Source of the DNA: Burkholderia sp. WP9
GTDB lineage: Bacteria > Pseudomonadota > Gammaproteobacteria > Burkholderiales > Burkholderiaceae
Direction of reading: 5' to 3'
Assembly: GCF_900104795.1 (NCBI RefSeq)
Contig: NZ_FNTG01000002.1
Coordinates: 1,984,001 to 2,048,000, forward strand
Length of the DNA: 64,000 bases
Position numbers and translations under genes: made by a program. The notes beneath the pieces are model-generated. The model saw only the letters and a list, made by a program, of their open reading frames with translations. It made no database searches and was not told where the DNA came from. This document shows, one piece after another, positions 1 through 8,830 of the stretch (positions are counted from its first letter, which is position 1; the number at the start of each line of letters is the position of its first letter).

Positions 1-1776
1 TGGAATGTGGCGCCGTCGGCGTGTTCGACGGAAAACGGCTTCGTAATCGACAAGGCTGGCAGCAAGCGTGCGAACTACGGCTCGCTGGCGCAGGTCGCCG
101 CGCAATTGCCCGCGCCTAAGGACGTCGCGTTGAAAGACCCGTCGCAGTTCAGATACATCGGCAAATTGCAGAAGAAACGCGGCGCGGCGGAGAAGGCGAG
201 AGGCGCGTTTCGATACAGCATCGACGTGTCGTTGCCGGGCATGCTGGTCGCGGTCGTCACACGTGCGCCGGTGATTGATGCGCGCGTGCGCAGCGTGGAT
301 GCCAAAGCCGCGCTGGCCGTGCCCGGTGTGCGGCAGGTCGTGCAGATTCCTGGGAGGCCGGACATTCTCGGCGGCAATCAGGCGGGCGTGGCCGTATTGG
401 CTGATGACTACTGGTCGGCGCATAAGGGGCAGGCGGCGTTGCATGTGGAGTGGGAAGATAGTCCGCTTGAAACTTTCGATAGCAGCACGCTTGCTGCGCG
501 TCAGGCGGCGTGGCTCGACGATCCCGCGGCAAGGGTGGTGCCGACCATTCAGAGCGGCGATGTGAAGACGGCGTGGCCGCATGGTGCGCGGGTGATCGAA
601 GCTGCTTATTCGATGCCTTATAAGGCGCAGAATCCGCTCGAACCGATCAACGTCACTGCGTGGGCGAAGGATGGGCAGATCGAGTATTGGGGTGGTCTGC
701 AGGTGCCTTCGACGGTGCAGGAGGCGGCCGAGGTGATCGGCGGCATTCCGGCGGATCGTGTGGTGCTGCACGAGCTGGTTTCAGGCGGGAGCTTTGGGTC
801 GCGTGAATCGAAGTACTGGCTTTTTGAAGTGACGTGGCTTGCGTTGAAGGTTGGCAAGCCGGTCAAGCTGATGAACAGCCGCGAGGACGAAATGCGCGCG
901 CTTTACTATCACTCGGCGAGCTATCACCGGGCGAGGGCCGTGCTCGATGCGCGCGGCAATCTGGCGACGCTGCAATTGCGCGCGGTCATGCCTGCTTCGC
1001 CGGAACAATGGGAGCCGGGGTACTTCGATCGGCCGGATCGGATGGATTACAGCACGACCGAAGCGATCAGCAAGTATGAGTTCGCTTATGGCGCGCCGCA
1101 TGTGGATATCGGTTGGGTGCGGCATGAGACGGGGGTGCCGACCGGGTGGTATCGGGCGGTGAGTTATATCCCGAATGTGTTCGCGGTCGAGTCGTTCATG
1201 GATGAGGCGGCGCATGCGGGGCATCAGGACCCGGTCGAGTTTCGGCTCGCGCATATGAACGATCCGAGGCATCAGGCTGTTTTGCGTGAGGCGGCGAAAC
1301 GGGCCGGGTGGGGAAAGGCGTTGCCTGCCGGGACTGCTTTGGGTGTGGCGACGAATCAGGCGTATAGCAGTTATGTGGCGGTCGTGGCGCGGGTGGCTCG
1401 CAAGGGCGATGGGGTTGTAGTCGAGAAGCTCACCTGTGTCGCGGATTGTGGGTTGGCTGTCTCGCCTGGTGGTGTAGAGGAACAGCTTTATGGTGGATTG
1501 ATGTGGGGGCTCGGGCATGCGACAGCGGATCGCATTGATATTCGGCATGGGCAGATTCAGCAGAAGAACTTCGATAGTTATCGGGTCATGCGGATGAGTG
1601 ATATGCCCGAGGTCGACGTTCTGATTGTGCAGGGGGATACGTCGAAACCGGGTGGCGTGGGGGAGTTGTCGAGTCCTTCGGTGGCGCCGGCGGTTGCTAA
1701 TGCGGTGTTCAGGCTAACGGGGAAGCGGTTGCGCGATACGCCGTTTGAGTTGGAGAAAGTGGGCCGGAAGGCGTAG
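1..1776 (+). CDS. Molybdopterin-binding subunit of a xanthine dehydrogenase/isoquinoline 1-oxidoreductase family enzyme, 5' end outside window
   Basis: This is the large molybdenum-cofactor subunit of an aldehyde or N-heterocycle hydroxylase. It would work with a small 2Fe-2S subunit and a c-type cytochrome acceptor. The frame is open from the first base, so the start lies upstream; about 591 of an expected 730-750 residues are visible. The cofactor-binding stretch GGSFGSRE lies near 785-810. The C-terminal SKPGGVGELSSPSVAPA segment carries the conserved active-site Glu (in GGVGE) that deprotonates the Mo ligand. The tail GKRLRDTPF is typical of the IorB-like branch. The substrate cannot be told from sequence. 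The gene ends in TAG and no partner subunit follows, so any partner would be upstream of the window. Confidence 0.88.
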   Translation, partial: WNVAPSACSTENGFVIDKAGSKRANYGSLAQVAAQLPAPKDVALKDPSQFRYIGKLQKKRGAAEKARGAFRYSIDVSLPGMLVAVVTRAPVIDARVRSVDAKAALAVPGVRQVVQIPGRPDILGGNQAGVAVLADDYWSAHKGQAALHVEWEDSPLETFDSSTLAARQAAWLDDPAARVVPTIQSGDVKTAWPHGARVIEAAYSMPYKAQNPLEPINVTAWAKDGQIEYWGGLQVPSTVQEAAEVIGGIPADRVVLHELVSGGSFGSRESKYWLFEVTWLALKVGKPVKLMNSREDEMRALYYHSASYHRARAVLDARGNLATLQLRAVMPASPEQWEPGYFDRPDRMDYSTTEAISKYEFAYGAPHVDIGWVRHETGVPTGWYRAVSYIPNVFAVESFMDEAAHAGHQDPVEFRLAHMNDPRHQAVLREAAKRAGWGKALPAGTALGVATNQAYSSYVAVVARVARKGDGVVVEKLTCVADCGLAVSPGGVEEQLYGGLMWGLGHATADRIDIRHGQIQQKNFDSYRVMRMSDMPEVDVLIVQGDTSKPGGVGELSSPSVAPAVANAVFRLTGKRLRDTPFELEKVGRKA

Positions 1777-1883
1777 GCTTGAGGCGGGGTTGCGCGATTC
1801 GATCTGGCTATTGCATCGACCGGTTGAATCCGCGACCGATTAAGCCGCTGTTAGAATGGCTGCCCTTTCCTTGGGAGCTGCAC

Positions 1884-2198
1884 ATGTCTTGGTTCATCTA
1901 TGAAGTGCCCGAATACAACGAAGATGCGGCACGTATCGAACCCTTCAGCGACCTGCGTAGCCGTGTCGTGAAACTCAGTGGTCAGGCCATGGCTGACGAG
2001 CTGGAAAGCGTCCGCGAGAATGCTGCGGTGACGGCGGACACGCCGGCTCGGCCGCTGCGCGCTGCGGAAAATCCACACGTATTTCCGATCCCTTATGCCG
2101 ATTCTATGATTCTGGTGGGGTTTATCTTCGAACTGAAGCGCGAGGGTAGGCAGTTGGTGGTGTCGCCTGTGGAAATGGGTTGGTTGAAGGAGGCGTAG
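1884..2198 (+). CDS. Conserved hypothetical protein, 104 aa
   Basis: The product starts MSWFIYEVPEYNED and ends PVEMGWLKEA. ATG 1884 is chosen because GGGAGC lies 7 nt upstream; the frame is also open further 5' but that part has no ribosome site. No signal peptide, membrane segment or known motif is visible. The protein is acidic and probably cytoplasmic. It follows the molybdenum enzyme by 107 nt on the same strand, but nothing ties the two functionally. I do not recognise the family. Confidence 0.6.
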   Translation: MSWFIYEVPEYNEDAARIEPFSDLRSRVVKLSGQAMADELESVRENAAVTADTPARPLRAAENPHVFPIPYADSMILVGFIFELKREGRQLVVSPVEMGWLKEA

Positions 2199-2223
2199 GG
2201 AAGAGGGGCAATCCATCGCATAG

Positions 2224-2607
2224 TCACGCGATTTGCTGAACCCATTGACTCCGCCAACTCGGCGCTTCAAATGGATCGGAAAAATACTGCGTCTCGTGAA
2301 TCACCTTGCCGTTGCAGAACTCCATAATGCTGACCGTGTACGCCAGCCGCCCGTTATAGTTGATGGCGTATTCCGTTATCCATAGATTGCCTTCCCCTTG
2401 AATGCGCCTGACATCGAAACCTGCTGGCTTGCCTGGATGATGACTCCGCAGTGCCTGCAAATTCGTTCGCCCGAGGATTCGCTCGCCTGACTGCGGATAG
2501 TCACAGATGGCATCGTCATCGTAAATATCGTGTTCCGCGTCGAGATCGCCGGCCGCCGACGCTTGCCAGTGCGCATTCAGTGCCTCACGTATTGTCTCGT
2601 CCTGCAT
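2224..2607 (-). CDS. SnoaL/NTF2-like small protein
   Basis: This 127-residue protein has the alpha+beta cone pattern of the SnoaL/NTF2-like superfamily: an N-terminal helix (ETIREALNAHWQASAAGDLDAEHD), an IYDDDAICDYPQSGERI strand pair, and a C-terminal sheet ending in FSDPFEAP. Such proteins are small isomerases, hydrolases or ligand-binding domains, and the actual activity cannot be inferred. ATG 2607 is preferred over an upstream in-frame codon because CCGGAGG sits just before it. The next upstream gene on the same strand ends at 2641, so the two may share a transcript. Confidence 0.7.
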   Translation of the reverse strand: MQDETIREALNAHWQASAAGDLDAEHDIYDDDAICDYPQSGERILGRTNLQALRSHHPGKPAGFDVRRIQGEGNLWITEYAINYNGRLAYTVSIMEFCNGKVIHETQYFSDPFEAPSWRSQWVQQIA

Positions 2608-2640
2608 GGCGTGCCTCCGGATAACGTCTACGTTCAACAG

Positions 2641-3438
2641 TTACGTGCGTCGAGGAATAACCCCCGACGCCGCGGCGATGCGGTTTTTTTCAGCGACGAG
2701 TTGGTCATCATTGGTCGCCACCAGCCAAAGACGTGCGTGCTCCGCGATCTGGCGGTTGTGGTCCTTCAACGGGCCCATCGCCGCAGCTGCTTTCCAGACC
2801 ACCGATCCGATTCGGCTTTGCCTCCCAGACGGCGCACCTACGAGCAGGCAGTAAGGTCCCAGCGGAAGCGATACAAACGGAAGTGCCGGACTGGCGCGCA
2901 CACGCCAGTCGATGAACGGCGCCTCGTTGATCAGCAGCGGCGTGGGCAAGCCGTAAAGCACGCTGAAATCGTATAGCGCCAGTTGTTCTGGCATGCCAGC
3001 GTACATACCCCTGATGTCGTCGACAACCGCTGCGCGAATCTCGTCGTCGAACATGGGTTCTTGCGCGTAGCGGGCAAATGCTTCTCGAGCCTGTGATTGA
3101 TAGGCGCTGAACAGGCCGAGTTCGACGCAGTCCTGCACGGCGCGTTGAACCTCGGCGACAGAACCTGCTTCCTCTGGCGTGCCCAATTGCGCGGCTCGCA
3201 GAAAGCGGGCGAGTCCCGCTTCCTGGATCGCGGGACCATCTTTGGATACGTCGTCTTGAGCGTCCTTGCCGAGGGGTACGTAGGTGTATTTCTCGGCTGC
3301 GAAATGCGATTTCTTGCCTTCATCAAACTTGATCTCGGCATCCGCGTAGTCAAGATAGCGAGTGCCGATCCGTCCATGCTCCCAAATCCAATTTTTCAGG
3401 AACGGGCGGAGTGGATGCGGTTTGTCGTGGTCGGGCAT
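2641..3438 (-). CDS. Hypothetical protein, 265 aa, faintly DUF4238-like
   Basis: The product begins MPDHDKPHPLRPFLKNWIWEHGRIG. ATG 3438 is chosen because TTGGAGG lies 5 nt upstream; the alternative TTG 3450 falls inside that ribosome site. The middle contains LINEAPFIDWRV followed by FVSLPLGPYCLLVGAPSGR, which vaguely recalls the 'SDNP...PLSP' core of DUF4238 proteins, but the HYVPQ-type N-terminal signature of that family is missing. No membrane helices or signal peptide are seen. It lies 33 nt upstream of the SnoaL-like gene and divergent from the aminotransferase gene. Function unknown. Confidence 0.55.
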   Translation of the reverse strand: MPDHDKPHPLRPFLKNWIWEHGRIGTRYLDYADAEIKFDEGKKSHFAAEKYTYVPLGKDAQDDVSKDGPAIQEAGLARFLRAAQLGTPEEAGSVAEVQRAVQDCVELGLFSAYQSQAREAFARYAQEPMFDDEIRAAVVDDIRGMYAGMPEQLALYDFSVLYGLPTPLLINEAPFIDWRVRASPALPFVSLPLGPYCLLVGAPSGRQSRIGSVVWKAAAAMGPLKDHNRQIAEHARLWLVATNDDQLVAEKNRIAAASGVIPRRT

Positions 3439-3679
3439 GGGGACCTCCAAGTGTCCTAGTATAGTTCCAAGTAGGAAGCGGGTCTGCGGAGGGCGAGGCG
3501 ACGGTTCAAACCGACGGAGTGGCTCGTTCTATCAAGCCAGGCGGATGCCCCGCTGGCCTGGCAGCGACCGGCGCCACGGGCCGGCAGCAGCAATGCAAAA
3601 TGCTTTTTGCCGCAGCCGCACATAGCTTTCGCTAGAATCTGTTTCACGTACAAATATTCATCTATAACCGGAGACAAAC

Positions 3680-4807
3680 GTGCCAGGCTTACTTCCCGAT
3701 GTCGACCGCGAGGGGCTCCTCGAATACTCAGTCGTTTACACCGACCGATCAATCAATCATATGTCGCAGCTCTTTCAAGGAGTGATGCGCGATATTTCCG
3801 ATTCTCTGAAGAAGGTCTACAACGCGAAGTCGGTCGTTGTTGTACCTGGCAGCGGGACGTTCGGCATGGAAGCCGTCGCCCGGCAGTTCGCAACGAACAG
3901 GAAGTGCCTGGTCATCCGGAATGGCTGGTTCAGTTTCCGCTGGACGCAGATTTTCGACATGGGCGGCATTCCGTCTGAATCGATCGTGCTGAAGGCGCGC
4001 CCGGTCGAAGAAGGGAGACAGGCTGCCTATGCACCGCCACCTATCGAAGACGTGGTCGCCGCAATCAGGGAACACAAGCCGGATCTGGTCTTTGCGCCGC
4101 ATGTCGAAACCGCATCCGGGATCATGCTGCCGGACGCTTATTTGCGCGCGGTGGCCGACGCTGCGCATGCCGTCGACGGCATGTTCGTACTGGATTGCAT
4201 TGCCTCCGGTACGGTCTGGGTCGACATGAAGGCGAGCGGCGTTGACGTCCTGATCAGCGCACCGCAAAAGGGATGGAGCGCGTCGCCGTGCTGCGGTCTG
4301 GTCATGCTGAGCGAGCTTGCCCGCGAAAGAATCAACGGGACGACGAGTACCAGTTTCGCGTGTGATCTTCGCAAATGGCTGCAGATCATGGAAGCCTACG
4401 AGAACGGTGGGTTCGCGTATCACGCGACGATGCCTACGGACGGTCTTGCTACGTTGCGTGACGTTATGAAGGAGACCGAGGCATACGGCTTCGATAAAGT
4501 GAGAGCGGAGCAGCTTGAGCTTGGGAAGCGTGTTCGGTCACTTCTCGCGGATAAGGGGTTTAGAAGCGTGGCGGCTGAAGGGTTTGAGGCACCGGGCGTT
4601 GTCGTCAGCTACACCGACGATGATGGAATTCGATCGGGTAAGAAGTTTGCCGATGCGGGTTTGCAGATTGCGGCTGGCGTTCCGCTTCAATGCGACGAGC
4701 CTGAGGATTTTAAGACCTTCCGCATTGGATTGTTTGGGTTGGACAAGCTGCATGATGTGGAAGGTGCGGTCGCCAGGCTTGCGAAGGCGCTGGACAGTAT
4801 TGGTTAG
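3680..4807 (+). CDS. Class V PLP-dependent aminotransferase (alanine/serine-glyoxylate aminotransferase type)
   Basis: This is a 375-residue fold-type I PLP enzyme. The Schiff-base lysine is K197 in SAPQKGW. PGSGTFGMEA (about 56-65) forms the phosphate-binding turn, and HVETASG (141-147) with LDCIASG (171-177) are the cofactor-stacking and Asp motifs of the alanine-glyoxylate / 2-aminoethylphosphonate transaminase family. Length matches the family. The start is GTG 3680 with GGAGA 6 nt upstream. A TAGAAT hexamer at 3633-3638 could be a -10 box. It is a single-gene unit divergent from the 2641-3438 gene. Substrate specificity cannot be assigned. Confidence 0.88.
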   Translation: MPGLLPDVDREGLLEYSVVYTDRSINHMSQLFQGVMRDISDSLKKVYNAKSVVVVPGSGTFGMEAVARQFATNRKCLVIRNGWFSFRWTQIFDMGGIPSESIVLKARPVEEGRQAAYAPPPIEDVVAAIREHKPDLVFAPHVETASGIMLPDAYLRAVADAAHAVDGMFVLDCIASGTVWVDMKASGVDVLISAPQKGWSASPCCGLVMLSELARERINGTTSTSFACDLRKWLQIMEAYENGGFAYHATMPTDGLATLRDVMKETEAYGFDKVRAEQLELGKRVRSLLADKGFRSVAAEGFEAPGVVVSYTDDDGIRSGKKFADAGLQIAAGVPLQCDEPEDFKTFRIGLFGLDKLHDVEGAVARLAKALDSIG

Positions 4808-5148
4808 AGGGGGTTTTTCCTTTGCGGAGGATGCGCGTATTGCTCGTTAACGCAACTGGCTAGGCCGGAAAACCGAAACCTTGCGGGCAGGCTATGCGTA
4901 CTAATCTGGAGGTTTGTTCGACACCTGCCCATGTCCGCGGGCTCTGGAGCGCGCGACGGCGCGTGCGGGCAGGCGTTGAATAAACCCCAAGAAAATCGGT
5001 CCCGATACACGAGCCCATGAGCGATAGCTTGTGAGCCGAAAGCACGTAATCGTCGCAATCGGCACCGTCCGCTAATGGGCACCCCTGCCGACGTCCTCGG
5101 CCCGCTGCGATTACCCTTCCGACCAAATTAAGCATTTAGCCTACTCAG

Positions 5149-5180
5149 TTGGCAGCAACCCGTCCGCCCTGATTTATAAT
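5149..5180 (+). promoter_or_regulatory. Candidate sigma-70 promoter of the structured leader
   Basis: A perfect TATAAT (5175-5180) is preceded by TTGGCA (5149-5154). The spacing is 20 nt, longer than ideal, so the -35 assignment is weak while the -10 match is exact. Transcription would start near 5187 and run through a long hairpin-rich leader to the ATG at 5428. The 340 nt between the aminotransferase stop and this box hold no gene I can support. Confidence 0.5.
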
Positions 5181-5186
5181 TCCCAA

Positions 5187-5427
5187 GTCTCGGGAAACAC
5201 CCAGCGACCAGGTTTGGAAGCCTGCTAGCTAAACTCGCACACCCGCTCATCGCGGGGCGTGCGTCTACCTCTGCACGCCTATACATATCAACGGGCGGGC
5301 TGTGGTGGGGGAGCCGCAAGGCTCGCCGGTTTGGTTTAGCGCCGGTCTTCCAATCCCGCCACGTGCCCGCTCACCCCTTTACAAGCGAGTGTCGGGCGAT
5401 CCAAAGAATCACCAGAGAGATCGCGCC
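5187..5427 (+). ncRNA. Structured 5' leader RNA candidate
   Basis: About 240 nt between a TATAAT box and the ATG at 5428 contain several stems: CAGG..GCCTG around 5209-5224, a long GC stem at 5247-5274 (CGCAC and CCCGC arms closing on TCATC), and a perfect GAGCC/GGCTC stem capped by a GCAA tetraloop near 5310-5324. TTGGAAG (5214-5220) is exactly complementary to CTTCCAA (5347-5353), so two mutually exclusive folds are possible. No T-run follows the stems. This is either a cis-acting leader (attenuator, antisense or riboswitch-like) or a separate small RNA. It matches no class I can name. Confidence 0.4.
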
Positions 5428-5893
5428 ATGACCAAATCCATCAAAAAACCAGCCTTCATCGCGTCCGCCCGTCGACGCGCTCCAGTACGAAACGCTCGCC
5501 CTATCCGCATTTGACTTATGCGACCGGCAGGTAGGCCAACTGGACACCTTGATCACACTTGCGTCTTCAATATGTAGGAATCCTGCCATCACGAGCGATG
5601 AAAGACGGCGTCGTCAGACGCTCCTTGAACTACTGGTAGACACAGCTGAACAATATCAGCAGGAACTCGAATACGACCGCGAACTGTTCCAGGTGATCGC
5701 ACTCGATGCGAAGGGTGTCTCGCAAAGCCGCATCACGGCGCGCCATGCGGCGACCCTGCTGGCCGAGGCATCCCAGAGGGCGAAAGCATCCGCCACCGCC
5801 GCCGACACGCCAAAGCACAAAAGCCCACCATCGGACAGTGCAGCGACTTTGAGAGCGGACGCGATCCAGCAACTGGTTCCCGCGCCACACTAA
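5428..5893 (+). pseudogene. Small hypothetical gene split by a +1 frameshift in an A6 run
   Basis: ATG 5428 opens a frame reading MTKSIKK, which soon turns into Arg-rich nonsense and stops at 5514. One base over, the frame is open from 5432 and reads VDALQYETLALSAFDLCD (5471 on), then a coherent helical protein to the stop at 5893, including RRRRQTLLELLVDTAEQYQQELEYDR. Removing one A from the A6 run at 5443-5448 joins the two into about 154 residues (MTKSIKNQPSSRPPVDAL...). GAGAGA precedes the ATG. Explanations are a sequencing indel, a true frameshift mutation, or transcriptional slippage on A6. An internal TTG start at 5549 is also possible. No known domain is recognised. Confidence 0.55.
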
Positions 5894-5962
5894 GCGACGG
5901 AAAACTAACAACTAAGCATTGGGTAGTGCCGCCGCAAAGACAATGTCATGCAGAAACGAAAA

Positions 5963-5988
5963 GACCGCTGTCCGAGACGGCAGCGGTC
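5963..5988 (-). terminator. Hairpin with T-rich tail, minus-strand terminator
   Basis: GACCGCTG (5963-5970) pairs with CAGCGGTC (5981-5988), with CCG/CGG extending the stem inside. Read on the minus strand the hairpin is followed by TTTTCGTTTC, the form of a Rho-independent terminator. It could end transcription from the secreted-protein gene at 6288-6617. The rest of 5894-6287 shows no gene. Confidence 0.55.
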
Positions 5989-6287
5989 TGTCATGCGACA
6001 CAGGACCAATAAAGAACTCGAACGCTAGCTTTGTGAAGGTCGTTGAGAGTCGAGAAGCGCTCGATACGAATCGAGCCCAGCGCAGCCCAGCCTCACAATG
6101 TTCCTCTGCGCCGAAGCTCAACTGGATCACGACCTCATCACACTCACGCATCAATAACGTTGCTCGTCACGAACCGAGCGACCGTGCAGACCTGTCGTAT
6201 TGACTCGCGCATGCCAACCGCGAACTCGCGGCTCCGGTCGAAATTACTTTCACCGTGATTTGCCGCCGGTCGTCACCTTTACAACGC

Positions 6288-6617
6288 TTATTGACCCGCC
6301 GCAGGCGACACTACACTCGGCCTCGCCAGCGTATTGTTGCTCTTGGGAGCGCTATTGCCGGAGTTGGAGCTACTATTCGTCCCACTCGGCAAACCCGAAT
6401 TCGGCGCCCTGGTCGCCATCCCGCTATCCGAATTCGTAGCGCCAGGCGTGCCATAACCACTCATTCCACTGTTCGGCTGATTCACCTGATTCGCGGGACT
6501 TGCCGTGCTACCCGCTGAACCGGTGCCGTTCGAACCTCCCGCTGTCTGTGCATAAGCGCCACCCGACAGCGTAAGTGCGGCGATGGCCGCGATCAATGTG
6601 CTGGTTGCCTTGCTCAT
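6288..6617 (-). CDS. Small secreted Ser/Gly/Asn-rich protein
   Basis: The 109-residue product has a clear Sec signal peptide (MSKATSTLIAAIAALTLSGGAYA, cleavage after AYA near residue 23). A low-complexity mature part follows, rich in Ser, Gly, Asn, Thr and Pro, with short repeats such as SGMSGYG, NSDSGM and NSGLPSG. ATG 6617 is chosen because AAGGAGG lies 8 nt upstream. Such proteins are common and uncharacterised in Burkholderia relatives; a periplasmic or surface location is likely. No cysteines or enzyme motif are seen. Confidence 0.7.
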   Translation of the reverse strand: MSKATSTLIAAIAALTLSGGAYAQTAGGSNGTGSAGSTASPANQVNQPNSGMSGYGTPGATNSDSGMATRAPNSGLPSGTNSSSNSGNSAPKSNNTLARPSVVSPAAGQ

Positions 6618-6783
6618 GATCCATCCCTCCTTATCGGACTGAATAAAGAAACAGACGGTCGTCGCCTGCCCGACCAAAAGCGCAGCAATCGCTGTGCCGC
6701 CGACTCTTATTCATGCCGAAAAGGATGCGTACCGATTCAATAGGAGCTGCGCCAGCCACACCGCATACACCCGAACTTATGCA

Positions 6784-8076
6784 TCAAGAAAGCGCATCGA
6801 GCAGTCCATACCACGCCACGCCTGCACTGATATAAAACCGCTGCAACGCATGAAACGGCACAGGCTCGATAGAGGTCGGCGGAAGCGGCAAGCCACGTGT
6901 CGTCCCGCCGATCAAAGCGGCCAGATGTTTTCCTAACGTCGTCGCCATTGCAATGCCGCGTCCGTTGTAACCCAGCGCGATCGTCATCCCTTCTGCCGGC
7001 ACATGCACGTGCGGCAAAAAGTTGCGGGTGATGGCGATACGACCCGCCCATCGGTATTCGTATTCGATGTCCTTCAGTTGTGGAAACATCAGCCGGGCGG
7101 CACGTTCGAGATGCGCCCAATCCGCGGCATTGCGAGGCTCGCGAAAGGGGCCGCGTCCGCCCATCAGCAGACGTCCATGTGCGTCCTTGCGGAAATAGAG
7201 CAGCAGTCGCCGTGAATCGGAAGCCACTTCGCCACCGGGCAGAATCGTTGCGCCGACATCATCAGGTAGCGGCCTCGTTGCGACGATAAAGCTATTTGCG
7301 GCGATCACGGATTGAGCGAGTTGCGGCCAAAGCCCATCCGTATAACCGTTGGTTGCCAGCAGCACCTGCTTCGAATCGATGAGCGAACCCTGTGCCGTGC
7401 GAATCCTCCATCCTTTCGGACCACGCTCGACGCTCGCAGCAGGGGTTCCGCTGTGTATCGCCGCGCCCGCCGTTTGCGCCGCGCGTGCGAGGCCGCGCGC
7501 ATAGCTCAACGGATGCACGCTGCCCGCGCGCAGGTCGACCCAACCGCCGACGAATGCGTCCGTGCCGAGCCGCTTCGATATCTGCGCACGGTCGAGCAGT
7601 TCAACCGGCGCGCCGCGCGACGCCCACTGCTGCGCCCGGTTGTGTAGTGTGCCGAGCAGCTTGCTCGAATGGGTCGGCTGAATCCAGCCGGCGCGAGTCG
7701 CGTTGCACTGAATGCCATGGCGCTCGATCAGTGCGAAAACCGAATCGGCGCCGCCGCCCGCCATTTGCACGAGTGCTTCGCCATCGCGTGGGCCGTAGCG
7801 TCGGATGAGTTCGTCGGGCTCGTATTTCAGGCCGGGAATCACCTGGCCACCATTACGGCCGGACGCGCCCCAACCGGGCTCGTTGGCGTCGATTACACAG
7901 ACGCGTATGCCTTGTTCCGCGAGATGCAAGGCCGTCGACAAACCCGTGTAACCGGCGCCGACAATCGCCACGTCCGCTGTGACCGAGCCGTCTAGCGGCG
8001 GTGTATCGACCGCGGGTTCCGCCGTTGCCGCCCACAAAGAGGGAGGCAATGGCTTTGCAACTTCAACCAGGCTCAT
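6784..8076 (-). CDS. FAD-dependent amine/amino-acid oxidase (DAO family, PuuB-like)
   Basis: This 430-residue flavoenzyme has an N-terminal Rossmann motif, VAIVGAGYTGLSTALHLA (from about residue 38), then GWGASGRNGGQVIPG, which is characteristic of gamma-glutamylputrescine oxidase and related DAO-family oxidases. The C-terminal part contains RWAGRIAITRNFLPHV and LGYNGRGIAMATTLGKHLA, the FAD-closing segment. It should oxidise a primary or secondary amine, releasing ammonia or an amine, an aldehyde or oxo acid, and H2O2. It starts 7 nt after the ABC ATPase stop, so it belongs to the importer operon; the imported solute is probably its substrate. No strong ribosome site precedes ATG 8076, suggesting translational coupling. 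Confidence 0.85.
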   Translation of the reverse strand: MSLVEVAKPLPPSLWAATAEPAVDTPPLDGSVTADVAIVGAGYTGLSTALHLAEQGIRVCVIDANEPGWGASGRNGGQVIPGLKYEPDELIRRYGPRDGEALVQMAGGGADSVFALIERHGIQCNATRAGWIQPTHSSKLLGTLHNRAQQWASRGAPVELLDRAQISKRLGTDAFVGGWVDLRAGSVHPLSYARGLARAAQTAGAAIHSGTPAASVERGPKGWRIRTAQGSLIDSKQVLLATNGYTDGLWPQLAQSVIAANSFIVATRPLPDDVGATILPGGEVASDSRRLLLYFRKDAHGRLLMGGRGPFREPRNAADWAHLERAARLMFPQLKDIEYEYRWAGRIAITRNFLPHVHVPAEGMTIALGYNGRGIAMATTLGKHLAALIGGTTRGLPLPPTSIEPVPFHALQRFYISAGVAWYGLLDALS

Positions 8077-8083
8077 GATGTTT

Positions 8084-8830
8084 TCAAATCCGGGGGGCGT
8101 CGGTAAGCGTGGGCATCCTGCCGAGAAACTCACGAGTGCGAGGATTGCGCGGACGTTCGAACAGATCGGCGGCGGAGCCTTCCTCGTGGATCGTGCCGTC
8201 ATGAAGAAAGCACACGCGATCGGCGACCTCGCGCGCAAAGCCCATCTCATGCGTGACGACGATCATGGTCATGCCGTCGTCGGCGAGTTGGCGCATCACG
8301 CCCAGTACTTCGCCGACCAGTTCCGGATCAAGTGCCGAAGTCGGCTCGTCGAAGAGGATCGCTTTTGGTTCCATGGCCAGCGCGCGCGCAATGGCCACAC
8401 GCTGTTGCTGTCCGCCCGACATCTCGGCGGGGTACGCGTCCATGCGATGCGCGAGGCCGACCTTCTCGAGCAGATGGCGGGCCCGCTCGCGTGCCTGTGC
8501 ACGCACTTCCTTTCTCACGAATACCGGACCTTCGAACACGTTTTCCAACGCGGTACGATGCGGAAACAGATTGAAGCGCTGGAACACCATGCCGACCTGC
8601 GCGCGCAGATCGTGGATCTGCTTCGAAGCTGCGTCGACGGCCTGGCCTTCCACCGTGATCGTGCCGGCGTCGTGCCGCTCCAGTCCGTTGATGCATCGAA
8701 GCAGCGTCGATTTGCCTGATCCGGACGGACCGATCAGACACACGACCTGACCGCGTTCGACACTCAGACTGACGCCTTTGAGCACGTGCTGATCGTGAAA
8801 GCGCTTGTGAATCGAGTCGACCTTGATCAT
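8084..8830 (-). CDS. Polar amino acid ABC transporter ATPase (GlnQ/HisP type)
   Basis: This is a 248-residue nucleotide-binding subunit. The Walker A is GPSGSGKS (34-41), the signature MSGGQ (137-141), and the Walker B AILFDEP (157-163), with a TSALDPE D-loop and the switch His in VVTHEMGF. The order and length match GlnQ/HisP/ArtP proteins. ATG 8830 overlaps the permease stop by 4 nt. It would energise uptake of a polar amino acid or related amine across the inner membrane with the permease and binding protein encoded upstream. Confidence 0.93.
   Translation of the reverse strand: MIKVDSIHKRFHDQHVLKGVSLSVERGQVVCLIGPSGSGKSTLLRCINGLERHDAGTITVEGQAVDAASKQIHDLRAQVGMVFQRFNLFPHRTALENVFEGPVFVRKEVRAQARERARHLLEKVGLAHRMDAYPAEMSGGQQQRVAIARALAMEPKAILFDEPTSALDPELVGEVLGVMRQLADDGMTMIVVTHEMGFAREVADRVCFLHDGTIHEEGSAADLFERPRNPRTREFLGRMPTLTDAPRI

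Noticed and set aside
781..1548. Long minus-strand open frame opposite the molybdenum enzyme
   Set aside because: Arg/His-rich composition typical of antisense frames in GC-rich DNA; the plus strand encodes a well-conserved enzyme here.
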